Positions 1 to 7,983 of a stretch of 64,000 bases of DNA are shown one piece after another. The first letter of the stretch is position 1. Every line of letters begins with the position of its first letter. A program made the position numbers and the translations under genes. The stretch is from an uncultured Streptomyces sp. (GTDB lineage Bacteria > Actinomycetota > Actinomycetes > Streptomycetales > Streptomycetaceae). The notes under the pieces are model-generated. The model had not been told where the DNA came from, did no database searches, and was given only the letters and a program-made list of their open reading frames with translations. The stretch spans positions 316,323-380,322 of the forward strand of contig NZ_CANLBS010000006.1 in NCBI RefSeq assembly GCF_947488945.1, written 5' to 3'.

Positions 1-198
1 GTCAACGGCTGGGCCAACACGGCGGTCTCCGCCATCCAGAAGCGCTACGAGGCGAAGGACCGCGGCCAGACGGCCTTCGAGTACCTGGGCATCATCCTGG
101 TGGTCGTGGCGATCATCGGGGCGGTCCTGGGTTCGGGCATCGGCGGGGAGATCTCCTCGCGCATCAGCTCCCTGGTCCAGAGCATCGTCTCGGGCTGA
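1..198 (+). CDS. Flp-type prepilin (5' end outside window)
   Basis: The reading frame is open from base 1 and ends at a TGA at 196-198, giving 65 visible residues; the start lies outside the window, but Flp pilins are about this size so little is missing. After a charged stretch comes RGQTAFEYLG followed by a hydrophobic helix. Reading the site as G|QTAFEY places Glu at +5 and Tyr at +6, the Flp/Tad prepilin cleavage pattern G|XXXXEY. The product would be inserted in the membrane, cut by an A24 prepilin peptidase (one is encoded at 10279-11397) and assembled into a Tad-type pilus. The stop codon overlaps the next ATG by one base, so the two genes are translationally coupled. Confidence 0.8.
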   Translation, partial: VNGWANTAVSAIQKRYEAKDRGQTAFEYLGIILVVVAIIGAVLGSGIGGEISSRISSLVQSIVSG

Positions 199-809
199 TG
201 ACTGGCCGTCTCCTGCGGCGCGATCAAGGGCAGGCCTTCCCCATCTACGTGATGATGGTGGCGGGTCTGCTCTTCCTCGCGTTGGCTTTCTTCGCCGTCG
301 GCAAGGCATCGGCGCTGCGCAACGAGGCACAGGGCGCTGCCGATGCGTCCGCCCTGGCTGCAGCGCAGTCGGCGCGCAAGCAGTTCGAGGCCCCGTTCAT
401 CGCCGCCCTGTGGACCAACTCGATCGACGTGTTTCTCCGCGCTTCCCCGTTCTACGCCGCGTGCGGCGCGGCTCAAGGACTCGCGTCCGCCAACGACGCC
501 GACCTCACCAGTTGCGTGCCGGTCGAAGGCGGGAAGCGCGACACCATCACGACCACGGTGAGAGGGCTGGGCGCCGTCGATTCGCCCGTCCTGCCGGGCT
601 CCGACGAGAAACACGCTTCGACCGAAGCCACCGCCATCATCGAGTTCCGGTGCAGTTGGAAGGCCGTCGATCTGAACGACGACGGCGTGATGGACATCTA
701 CTTCTTCACGTGCGGCGACGCCGGAATGATAGAGATCAGGCCAAGCAGCCCACCGCCGTGGCCCAGCGTGAGCAAGATTCTCTTCGACGTGCACTTGGTA
801 GATCAATGA
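198..809 (+). CDS. TadE/TadG-like pseudopilin
   Basis: 203 residues. A short basic N terminus (MTGRLLRRDQGQAFP) precedes one hydrophobic helix at about 17-36 and then KASALRNEAQGAADASALAAA, the alanine-rich amphipathic segment typical of TadE/TadG-like proteins of Actinobacteria. The rest is predicted outside the membrane and holds four cysteines (about 89, 106, 152 and 172) and an acidic loop DLNDDGVMD at 158-166 that resembles a calcium-binding DxNxDG loop. The ATG overlaps the stop of the prepilin gene by one base (TGATG). Role inferred as a minor pilin or assembly factor of the Tad pilus. Confidence 0.7.
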   Translation: MTGRLLRRDQGQAFPIYVMMVAGLLFLALAFFAVGKASALRNEAQGAADASALAAAQSARKQFEAPFIAALWTNSIDVFLRASPFYAACGAAQGLASANDADLTSCVPVEGGKRDTITTTVRGLGAVDSPVLPGSDEKHASTEATAIIEFRCSWKAVDLNDDGVMDIYFFTCGDAGMIEIRPSSPPPWPSVSKILFDVHLVDQ

Positions 810-838
810 CGGCGAACGACGAGTAGAGGAACTGCCCC

Positions 839-1456
839 ATGAGCATTCGGCGCACCAAGAGAACCTCGAGGGTGATGACCGCTGTGTCGACAGCGGCCGT
901 ATTCGCTCTTGTGCTCTCCGGCTGTGGCACCGACGAGGACGGTAAGGCGCAAGAGGGAGACAGTGCGCCTTCGACGTCTTCATCGGTGTCCCAACCCGCG
1001 GAGAGTTCACCTGCCCCGCAGGAGGACACAGCGGCGGGCGAGACCGTGGATCCGAATGCGAACCTCGCCGAGGTTCAGGGGCAGTCCGGGGTCGTGCTGC
1101 GGGTCACCCAGGTCCTGCGTGATTCCGGAGGCTTCGTAACGGTTCAGGCGGTGATCGAGAACAAGGGCGACACCGCGGTCAACCCCTCGTCCTGGGTGGG
1201 GGAGGAGCGGGGAGTGGTCGAGGCCAGTTTCAATTCCGTGGCCGGAGCGACCTTGGTCGACAAGGCGGGGAAGAAGCGCTACTACGTGCTGCGCGACACC
1301 GACAACAGGTGCCTCTGCACCACCAAGATCAGGGCGCTCCAGCCGGGGGCCAGCACAGCGGTCTTCATGCAGTTCCCGGCTCCGCCGGCCACCACCACCG
1401 AAGTCGACTTCAGCCTTCCCACGTTCGCCACCGCGTCTCTCAAGATCTCCGGATGA
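839..1456 (+). CDS. Secreted lipoprotein of the Tad-like locus
   Basis: 205 residues. Basic n-region (MSIRRTKRTSR), hydrophobic core and a clear lipobox LVLSGC with Cys at residue 29, so the mature protein should be lipid-anchored on the outer face of the membrane. A Ser/Thr/Pro/Glu-rich linker (about 35-70) leads to a globular domain with an immunoglobulin-like pattern of alternating strands similar to DUF4352-type lipoproteins; that resemblance is weak. Two close cysteines (CLC) lie near residue 160. The gene starts 29 bases after the TadE-like gene and its stop overlaps the OmpA gene start (ATGA), so it is the third gene of one operon. No specific function is recognised. Confidence 0.7.
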   Translation: MSIRRTKRTSRVMTAVSTAAVFALVLSGCGTDEDGKAQEGDSAPSTSSSVSQPAESSPAPQEDTAAGETVDPNANLAEVQGQSGVVLRVTQVLRDSGGFVTVQAVIENKGDTAVNPSSWVGEERGVVEASFNSVAGATLVDKAGKKRYYVLRDTDNRCLCTTKIRALQPGASTAVFMQFPAPPATTTEVDFSLPTFATASLKISG

Positions 1457-2115
1457 GGTCGAACATGACTCACATCGGATCGACGAGAGAGCGGCGCCGG
1501 CTCGTGGGGCTGCCCGTGGCCACGGTCGTGCTGGTGACGGGCGTGACGCTGTTCGGCGCCCCGTCCGCCCTGGCGGACGACGGTCCGTCGGTGCCGCCCG
1601 GCACGGAGGCCACGTCGAAGGCCCCCGTTGCGCTGGATGCCAACGACCCCGACCTCAGGATGCCCGAGGGCGGCACCCTCGCTCCCGGCAAGGTCCTCGA
1701 CATCGTGCAGGTGGTCGAGGACATGGGCGGGGAGGAGCGGCGTGAGGACTCCAACCAGAGCATCAAGTTCGCCCTCCAGGCCGAGGTGCTCTTCGGCAAG
1801 GACAGCGCCAAGCTGAGTTCGCAGGCGAACGCGCGGATCGCGGCCATCGCGGCCGAGATCAACAAGAACAGCGCCACCAAGGTCCGGGTCTTCGGGTTCA
1901 CCGACAACCTCGGCTCCGCGGCCCACGGCGACGTGCTCTCCAAGCAGCGGGCCGACGCGGTGCACGCGGTGCTCTCCAAGGAGCTCGGCGCGAACATCTC
2001 GTTCGAGATCCGCGGCTACGGCGAGCAGTACCCCATCGCCAGCAACGGCACGGAAGAGGGCCGGAAGAAGAACCGTCGTGTGGAGGTCTCCTTCCCGCGC
2101 GCCGGTACCCCCTGA
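1453..2115 (+). CDS. OmpA-domain secreted protein
   Basis: 220 residues from the ATG that overlaps the preceding stop (ATGA); a second ATG four codons later is possible. The N terminus is a signal peptide: basic STRERRR, a hydrophobic core, and a likely cut after PSALA. The C-terminal half is an OmpA-like peptidoglycan-binding domain: FGFTDNLGSAAHGDVLSKQRA and later GYGEQYPIASNGTEEGRKKNR, with the D and R residues that bind meso- or LL-diaminopimelate in this family. In a Gram-positive it would sit in the cell wall. As last gene of the Tad-like operon it may anchor the pilus to peptidoglycan (inference). A 21-bp hairpin follows. Confidence 0.85.
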   Translation: MRSNMTHIGSTRERRRLVGLPVATVVLVTGVTLFGAPSALADDGPSVPPGTEATSKAPVALDANDPDLRMPEGGTLAPGKVLDIVQVVEDMGGEERREDSNQSIKFALQAEVLFGKDSAKLSSQANARIAAIAAEINKNSATKVRVFGFTDNLGSAAHGDVLSKQRADAVHAVLSKELGANISFEIRGYGEQYPIASNGTEEGRKKNRRVEVSFPRAGTP

Positions 2116-2131
2116 CGCGCGTCCTCCCCGG

Positions 2132-2177
2132 CGGGGCCCCGGAGACGGCAGCACGAGCTGCCGTCTCCGGGGCCCCG
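2132..2177 (+). terminator. Strong hairpin terminator
   Basis: Perfect 21-bp inverted repeat, left arm 2132-2152 and right arm 2157-2177, with loop ACGA. It lies 16 bases after the OmpA-gene stop, between convergent genes, and could serve both strands. Confidence 0.85.
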
Positions 2178-2330
2178 TCCGTCGAGCGGCAGCTCGCTCC
2201 CACGCCGCCGGTGATCGTGGACGCCGGGTCGCCGCCCGGAGATGACCGGGCATGAGCGACGAGACCATGAGCGGGCCCGGCCCCGACGGGACATCTGGTG
2301 CCGCGCCGGTCCCCGCCCACCCCGTCCGCC

Positions 2331-3074
2331 TCACTTCACCGTGACCGACTCCGCGAACGCGTCCAGCTCCGCCTTCGACAGCGCGCCCCTGACCGCGTTG
2401 ACGCGGGTCACGAAAGGCACGCCGTGCGAGTCGACGCCGGCGATCAGGACTCCGGCCATCGGGGTGCCCGCCGGCGGGGTGTGCTGTTCACCGCCGGATG
2501 TGAAGGTGTAGTCGATCCGGCGGGCCTGGGCGGCGCTCTCCTCGCCCGCGAGGCGTACGTCCGTGGTGGCCGTACGGGTCGTGCCGAGGCCGATGCCGGC
2601 CCCGGCCGCGGTGGCCGCCTCCTCGGCGGTGCTGACGCCGGTGGCGAAGTCGAGTTGCACGGAGACCATGCCGGTCCGCACCCCGTCCTCCACCTTCAGT
2701 GCCACGGCGGCGTTGGCCCGGCCGCGTTCCCGCGCGGGCTGCTCCGCGTATCCCCGGCTCTCGGGGTAGCCGACCGACAGGCTCTTCGTGTCGAGCGTGC
2801 CCCAGCCGTCCGGGACGTCGGCCGCCCCGTCCTCACCGCCGCACGCGGTCAGCAGCAGGGCCGCGGCGCACACCGCCGGGACCACCCTGCGGAGCCCTCC
2901 GGCCGCGCCGTCGCCCGCCGCGCGCCTGCTCCGCCCCGCCGCTCCGGTCACCCGCGTCACCCCCGCCACCAGCCCTCCCGCACCCGAACCACCCGCAGCC
3001 CCGTTCACACCCGCACCGCCTGCGGCACCCGCACCCGCACCACCCGCACCGTCCCGCACGCCCGCACCCGACAC
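2331..3074 (-). CDS. Lipoprotein with long Gly/Ala N-terminal extension
   Basis: 247 residues from a GTG with a good ribosome site (GAGGGG, five-base spacer) overlapping the end of the upstream gene. About 60 residues made almost only of Gly, Ala, Val and Ser precede the hydrophobic core and lipobox LLTAC (Cys at 78). A signal peptide this far from the N terminus is unusual; an internal GTG (residue 39, base 2960) would give a more normal export signal. The mature part is a globular domain of about 165 residues with no recognised family. Nine bases separate it from the large membrane/prepilin-like gene, so the two are co-transcribed and may act together. Confidence 0.65.
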   Translation of the reverse strand: MSGAGVRDGAGGAGAGAAGGAGVNGAAGGSGAGGLVAGVTRVTGAAGRSRRAAGDGAAGGLRRVVPAVCAAALLLTACGGEDGAADVPDGWGTLDTKSLSVGYPESRGYAEQPARERGRANAAVALKVEDGVRTGMVSVQLDFATGVSTAEEAATAAGAGIGLGTTRTATTDVRLAGEESAAQARRIDYTFTSGGEQHTPPAGTPMAGVLIAGVDSHGVPFVTRVNAVRGALSKAELDAFAESVTVK

Positions 3075-3083
3075 CCGTACCCC

Positions 3084-5183
3084 TCACTCCGCGCAGTAGC
3101 TGTACGGCAGGTACGCCCGCGTGCCGTCGTCCTTGGGCGCGCCGAGGAACTGTGCGTCCGTCAGGCTCTGTTGCTTGGTCTCGGTGGAGACGGAGAAGCC
3201 CAGGCTCATCCCCAGGGACACCTCGAAGCCGAAGTCCTGGGCGTTCGTGTCGCCGAGGTACCGCATGGTGCTGGACAGCCCGTCCTCGTACATCATCCGC
3301 TCGAACGGGTCGTTGGTCACGGGTTCGGTGATCAGCGAACGGTCGCCGAACAGGTAGGCGAACGGGGCGGTGTTGTCGCCCGAGCCGCTGAGCCACTGTT
3401 CCGCGACGGACCGGCGGGCCGCGGTGGCGGTGTCGTCGTCCTTGCCGAAGACGAGCGAGTTCGTCATCACCTCGATGCCGCTCCCGCCGGAGCCGTCCGT
3501 GACGCTGCCCTTGCCACCCCGTTTGTCGGCGCCCTGCTGCCCGTTGTCCCCGGCGACGTCCACCTTGCCGCTGGACGAGCCCTTCTCCACCGTCTGCGTC
3601 ATGTCGATCCGTACGAGTTCGCCGGTCTTCTGGTCCCGGGTGACGGTGATGGCGCCCGTACGGCTCTGCTTGCCCGAGACGTTGCCCGTCACCGGGCCGA
3701 GGGTGCCCGCCACCTTGCCGTCGAGGTCGAGCTTGGCGGTGTAGGTGTACGACTCGTTGCCGCTGACGCCGTCCTTCGTGATGGTCACGTCCGGCGAGAA
3801 CGTCGCCTTGCCGCCCAGCTTCGCGCCGAGCTTGGTCTCGTCGCCGCTCTTCACCGAAAGCCCGCCGTCCGCATAGGCGTTGAGGGCGACGGTGGCGTAC
3901 GAGATCTTCTTGTCGCCGATCTTCTTCTCGATGGCCTCTTTCTTCTCGGCCCACTGCATCGCCGAGTACCAGCCGCCGCCGTACGCGCCGCTGTGCGTGG
4001 TGGCGGTCTCCCACATCTTCATCTCCTCGATGTCGTCGCGCATCGCCTGCGCCTCGGCCTCGCTCGCGAAGACCCAGGTGTCACCGTTGGTGATCTTGAT
4101 GCCGCCACCGATGTCGATGTCGGCCTTGCCGAGACTGCCGAGCTTCACGCCGGGCGTGCTCGCGGTGACCCCGGCGGAGGCGGCGTCGGTGAAGGTCATC
4201 TGGACGACGACGTCCTTGCCGTCCACCGTGCCGTCGCCGTTCACGTCGGTGTTGGCGCGCGAGACCTTCTGCTGGAAGCCGTACTCCTCGCCCCACTCGA
4301 ACCAGCCGATCTTCGTCTTCGACCCGGCCTTGTCGGAGACCATGGAGACCTGGCACAGCGCGGGCTCGTAGTCGGCGTCGGTCCTGCCGTCCGCGGTGCC
4401 GTCGTCCTCGCCGCCGGCCGCGCAGGAACCGCTGCCCCCGCCCAGCGAGCTGATCACGCACCGGAGGCGTTCGCCGATGTCCCCGCCGATCCCGGCCGCC
4501 GCCAGTGCGCCGATCAGGGTGGCCACCAGCACCACCACCCCCAGGTACTCCACCGCGGTGGCCCCGCCGTCCCCGCGGGGCGCGCCGCCCGTCCCCGGAG
4601 GCCGGTAGGACTGCGTGGAACCGGGGGCGTGCCGCCAGTCGTACGCGCCGGTACGACCGGTGCCGCCCCAGTGGTACGCGTACGGGGCGGGGGGCTCGGG
4701 TTCCGCGCGGTCCTCCAGCAGCCGGTCCACCGCCAGCCCCACCGCGGCCCCGGTGGCGAGCGAGGTCACCGGCATCAGGACCCCCTCGACGCCGACGGCG
4801 TCGAAGGACACCGCGAAGCCGTAGACGAGGCCGGCGAGCGGTACCGCGAGGGCCCCTAGCGGGTACAGCAGCCGGGAGGCGCGATGTTCGTCGGGCAGGG
4901 TGCGGGCGGCGGCGAGCGTCGCCAGCCCGGTGACGACGAGGTTCGGCAGGTGCAGCAGGCCCAGCCGCCAGCCGAAGCTCTCCAGTCGTCCGTCGCCGCC
5001 CAGTGTGCCGAGCAGCGCCCGCGACACCACGAAGCCGGCCGCGACGTAGACGAAGGCGCCCATCGCCCAGGCGCGCGTCTGGGGGAGGAACCACCCCTCG
5101 CGCGAGCGCCGCGGGGGAGGGGCACCGTCCCGGCCTCCGCCCGGTGAGGCGGCCTTCCCGCGCTGCCAACCGCCACCGCTCAC
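3084..5183 (-). CDS. Large membrane protein with internal Flp-type prepilin motif
   Basis: 699 residues from GTG at 5183 (ribosome site GGAGAGG nine bases upstream); an upstream in-frame ATG would add 86 low-complexity residues. Four hydrophobic segments (about 39-57, 72-93, 106-126, 133-153) are followed by a Pro/Gly linker and then GGATAVEYLG at 206-215 plus a hydrophobic helix to about 232. G207|ATAVEY matches the Flp prepilin cleavage pattern. The remaining 460 or so residues are Thr/Gly/Asp-rich, beta-like, and contain DVNGDGTVDGKD (313-324), a dockerin/EF-hand-type calcium loop. It sits beside a true Flp gene and the prepilin peptidase. Inferred: a very large pilin-like surface protein released from a membrane leader. 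No family recognised for the C-terminal part. Confidence 0.75.
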   Translation of the reverse strand: MSGGGWQRGKAASPGGGRDGAPPPRRSREGWFLPQTRAWAMGAFVYVAAGFVVSRALLGTLGGDGRLESFGWRLGLLHLPNLVVTGLATLAAARTLPDEHRASRLLYPLGALAVPLAGLVYGFAVSFDAVGVEGVLMPVTSLATGAAVGLAVDRLLEDRAEPEPPAPYAYHWGGTGRTGAYDWRHAPGSTQSYRPPGTGGAPRGDGGATAVEYLGVVVLVATLIGALAAAGIGGDIGERLRCVISSLGGGSGSCAAGGEDDGTADGRTDADYEPALCQVSMVSDKAGSKTKIGWFEWGEEYGFQQKVSRANTDVNGDGTVDGKDVVVQMTFTDAASAGVTASTPGVKLGSLGKADIDIGGGIKITNGDTWVFASEAEAQAMRDDIEEMKMWETATTHSGAYGGGWYSAMQWAEKKEAIEKKIGDKKISYATVALNAYADGGLSVKSGDETKLGAKLGGKATFSPDVTITKDGVSGNESYTYTAKLDLDGKVAGTLGPVTGNVSGKQSRTGAITVTRDQKTGELVRIDMTQTVEKGSSSGKVDVAGDNGQQGADKRGGKGSVTDGSGGSGIEVMTNSLVFGKDDDTATAARRSVAEQWLSGSGDNTAPFAYLFGDRSLITEPVTNDPFERMMYEDGLSSTMRYLGDTNAQDFGFEVSLGMSLGFSVSTETKQQSLTDAQFLGAPKDDGTRAYLPYSYCAE

Positions 5184-5629
5184 GGTCCCCCGCCTCTCCC
5201 CGGTGCTGCCCGGACCGGCGGGCTCCCGCCGGCCGGCCGGTGGTCCGGCCGTCGCCCGTGCAGCCGAGCGTAGGGACGCGCGCCCGTCCTGCACCGGGCC
5301 CGCGGCCCCAACGTCGGACCCACCGCCGTGCCCGCGGAGGGCGACGGGAAGGCGGGCGGTACGGGAACGCGGGCGGAACGGGTCCGACCGTGGGTCCCGG
5401 GGCCCACCTCCCCACCGCCCCCGGTCGCTACGCTCAGCCACAGCCGTGGCCAGGGGTCTCCGTCGTCACTCGCCTTCGCCGCACCCCGGCCGTCCGGGAC
5501 GGGGCGGGCGGAGCGCGGCGCTGCGCGGTGCCTCGAAGGCCGCCGGCTGAACCGGCCGAACCGCTTGAACCGGCCGAGCCGTCCGAACCGGCCGAGCCGT
5601 CCGAACCGTGAGCGCGACGAGGGGGAACC
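5184..5629. other. Divergent intergenic region
   Basis: 446 bases between the divergently transcribed prepilin-like gene and the hypothetical gene at 5630. No coding signal is supported. It should hold both promoters, but I could not pick out convincing -35/-10 pairs. A tandem 18-bp repeat lies at its right end. Confidence 0.5.
5568..5603 (+). repeat. 18-bp perfect tandem duplication
   Basis: The unit AACCGGCCGAGCCGTCCG occurs at 5568-5585 and 5586-5603, followed by a partial copy AACCG and preceded by related GAACCGGCCGAACCGCTT. It ends 26 bases before the ATG at 5630. Confidence 0.8.
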
Positions 5630-6226
5630 ATGAGCGGAACAGGCTTTTTCCAGTCCTACCACTGGGGTTGGGGACGTCCCGACGCCACGACGCTGCTGTG
5701 CGACCTCGAAGCCGACGGGATGCGTCTGGCACCCCCGTCCGGCGGTGCGGAGGCCACCCGCGCCATGGACGGGACCGGTCCGTCACCGGGCGCCGCCGAC
5801 CACCGGGAGCGGTTCCTGGCCCTCGCCGGGTCACAGGAGCTGGACTCGCTGGACGTACGCCTGCGGGTGGGCGGGGCATGGGACGTGCCGTTGCGGATCC
5901 GGCGGGCGGGCGGCGGCGCCGTGGCCGTGGAGATCGGGCTGTCCGGGCTGCCGTACGGGCCGTGCGAGCGCGTCGTGCGGGCGGTCCGGCACACGGTGGG
6001 CCGCGCCTCGATGCTCTGTCTGGGGTTCGTGCTCGACCGGGGCGGCGTGACGGCCGGGACCGACTGGGACCGGGTCGTCGTGGACGGAACGGAACGCATC
6101 GGCGGCTGGCCCGACGTACTCGCCGTGCGTGACCGGATCGCGTGTACGCACGCCCAGTTGGCGGGCCGGCCCTCCGAAGACCGGTCCCCCTGGCGGGTGT
6201 TCGGCGGGGAGATCGTCACTGTCTGA
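5630..6226 (+). CDS. Hypothetical protein, 198 aa
   Basis: ATG start with GAGGGGGAACC just upstream. No signal peptide, membrane helix or known motif is visible. The protein begins MSGTGFFQSYHWGWGRPDA, then alternates short hydrophobic strands and charged turns, consistent with a small soluble beta-rich domain. It has three cysteines without a metal-binding pattern. Codon use is typical high-GC. It stands alone between the divergent pilus-locus gene and the next hypothetical gene, about 200 bases away. Function unknown. Confidence 0.6.
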   Translation: MSGTGFFQSYHWGWGRPDATTLLCDLEADGMRLAPPSGGAEATRAMDGTGPSPGAADHRERFLALAGSQELDSLDVRLRVGGAWDVPLRIRRAGGGAVAVEIGLSGLPYGPCERVVRAVRHTVGRASMLCLGFVLDRGGVTAGTDWDRVVVDGTERIGGWPDVLAVRDRIACTHAQLAGRPSEDRSPWRVFGGEIVTV

Positions 6227-6425
6227 GTCCGGATGGCCCGTCGGGTGTCGCAGCACGTCAAGGGCGGTGCGGCCGACCCCGCCGTCCCGCCCGTCGGCTT
6301 GGGCCCCGAGGTGAGTCCTGGGGCCCACGACCGGCCGGGTCCGGCGGGACTAGTTTCCTTCTCGCGACCCCACTGACCGCGGCCCGGCTCTCCCCCACGG
6401 TGCCGGGCCGCTCCCGTACCGGAAG

Positions 6426-6836
6426 GTGACCGAGAACGTGCCCACAGCTCAGCAGCTCTCCCTGACCGAGGACGAGTCCAGACTTCTGCAACTGGGCCTG
6501 ACGGAGTGGAGCGGCCCCGCCCACTGCACCGAGGAGTTCGCCGTGGCCATGGGGTTCGACGGCGCGGACGACCTCCAGAGCCGCAGCGTCGCCATCCGCT
6601 CGGCGCTGCTCGCCGACGAGGCGCTGGATCCGCTGGACTGGGCGCGGGCGCTGATGTCCACCGAGCTCGCCTTCGCCAGCGACGTGGTGGGGTCCGGGTA
6701 CGAGTGGTCCACCAGCACGGGCTGGGCGGACGACATCACGATTCGGGTGTTGCGCTCCATCCAGCTCAAACTCATCCGTACGGTGGCACCACTCGTCGGC
6801 AGCCGCCTCGGCACCAGGCCGCCGGCCCGCGTCTGA
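6426..6836 (+). CDS. Hypothetical protein, 136 aa
   Basis: GTG start at 6426 preceded by GGAAG; an in-frame GTG four codons later is possible. The predicted protein is soluble and mostly helical (MTENVPTAQQLSLTEDESRL), with a conserved-looking segment GSGYEWSTSTGWADDITIRV. No domain is recognised and there are no export or membrane signals. It ends about 250 bases before the next lipoprotein gene. Codon usage supports a real gene; function unknown. Confidence 0.6.
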   Translation: MTENVPTAQQLSLTEDESRLLQLGLTEWSGPAHCTEEFAVAMGFDGADDLQSRSVAIRSALLADEALDPLDWARALMSTELAFASDVVGSGYEWSTSTGWADDITIRVLRSIQLKLIRTVAPLVGSRLGTRPPARV

Positions 6837-7085
6837 GGACCGCGTCCGGGGCCCGCGTCCGGGGGACCGCCGAGTGGTGTCGCCGTACCGCCTGCCCACG
6901 GGCCGGTACGGGGCGCCGGAGTACGGTCACCGGGGGGAGGGACGGTCACGGACACACTGAGCCTCTCGGAGCGCGCGCGGCCCGGCCCGGACGGCGACCC
7001 GCCGCCTGCCCACCCCGCATCCCGCGCGGCGGACAGCGCCCGCTCCGGCCCTGCGCACAGCGCCCGTCCCGGCCGGGCACGGGCC

Positions 7086-7955
7086 GTGACCGCCCCGGCC
7101 GTCGTGCTGCTGCTCGCCCTCGGCGGCTGTACGTCCACGGAGCCCGGCCCTCCGGACCCCACGGGCGCCACCCCGCCGGGCCCCGCCGCCACCGCCCCCG
7201 TCGGCCCCGACGTGCCCCGTACGGGTTCCCCCGTGCCCCGTACGGGTTTCCCCGGAGAGCCGGGCGTGCCGCTCACCGCCGCCGGGCTGGCGGCGCACGC
7301 TCTGCGCGACGGCGATCTGGCCGGTTACCGCATCGCCCCGCTGCCGGGCCGCACGGACCTGGACCCCGGCCCTTCGGGTGCCGACCCGGTCTGTGCCCCG
7401 CTGGCGGCGGTGATCGAGGCGGCCCCCGGCGTCGTCCCCGGCGCACGGCCCGGGCAGGACGACGGCACGTACCCCGTCGCCACCGTCCAGCGCACCGCCG
7501 CCCCCGACGCGGAACCGGGGCCGGACGCGGGGCCGGACACAGCGCCGGGGCCGGGTACGTCACCGGGGCCGGGACACGGGACGCAGGACCCCACCGTCGT
7601 GACCCTCGTCCTCGCCGCTTACTCCGGCGACGGGGCGGGCCGGGTGATGGCGGAGCTGCGGCGGGCGCTCACCGCCTGCGCGGCCGGCTTCGTGACCACC
7701 GGCCGGGGCGAAGCCACCCGGTACGGCGCGGTCACCCCACAGGCAGCGCCGGCGCTGGGGGACGAGACGCTCGCCTACCGGCTCACCGGGCACTCCGGGA
7801 CCGACGCCGCGCCCCTGGCCTTCCGCCTCGTGCGGGTCGGGTCCACCGTCGTCGCGTTCCGCGCCGCCAACTACCTCGACGCCGTGGTCCCGGAGATCCC
7901 CGAACCGCTCGTCGCTGCCCAGACCCGGAAACTGACGGGCCGGCCCCCAGCCTGA
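7086..7955 (+). CDS. Pro/Gly-rich lipoprotein, start uncertain
   Basis: 289 residues from GTG at 7086. The N terminus VTAPAVVLLLALGGC carries a lipobox (LGGC) only 15 residues in and lacks the usual positive n-region. The frame is open upstream and encodes the Arg-rich SARPGRARA, which would supply that charge; GGGGGGAGG at 6932-6940 followed by GTC or CTG codons suggests a non-standard start near 6945-6957. After the cysteine comes a low-complexity Thr/Pro/Gly linker, then a globular domain of about 190 residues with two long acidic Pro/Gly inserts. It ends 28 bases before the stop of the convergent M20 gene. Surface-anchored, function unknown. Confidence 0.6.
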   Translation: MTAPAVVLLLALGGCTSTEPGPPDPTGATPPGPAATAPVGPDVPRTGSPVPRTGFPGEPGVPLTAAGLAAHALRDGDLAGYRIAPLPGRTDLDPGPSGADPVCAPLAAVIEAAPGVVPGARPGQDDGTYPVATVQRTAAPDAEPGPDAGPDTAPGPGTSPGPGHGTQDPTVVTLVLAAYSGDGAGRVMAELRRALTACAAGFVTTGRGEATRYGAVTPQAAPALGDETLAYRLTGHSGTDAAPLAFRLVRVGSTVVAFRAANYLDAVVPEIPEPLVAAQTRKLTGRPPA

Positions 7956-7983
7956 GCCTTCAGTCAGCCCGACGCCCGACGCC

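Noticed and set aside
2298..4859. A plus-strand open frame of 853 codons opposite the prepilin-like gene
   Set aside because: Low-complexity translation and no ribosome site; the minus strand has coherent domains, a prepilin motif and a good start.
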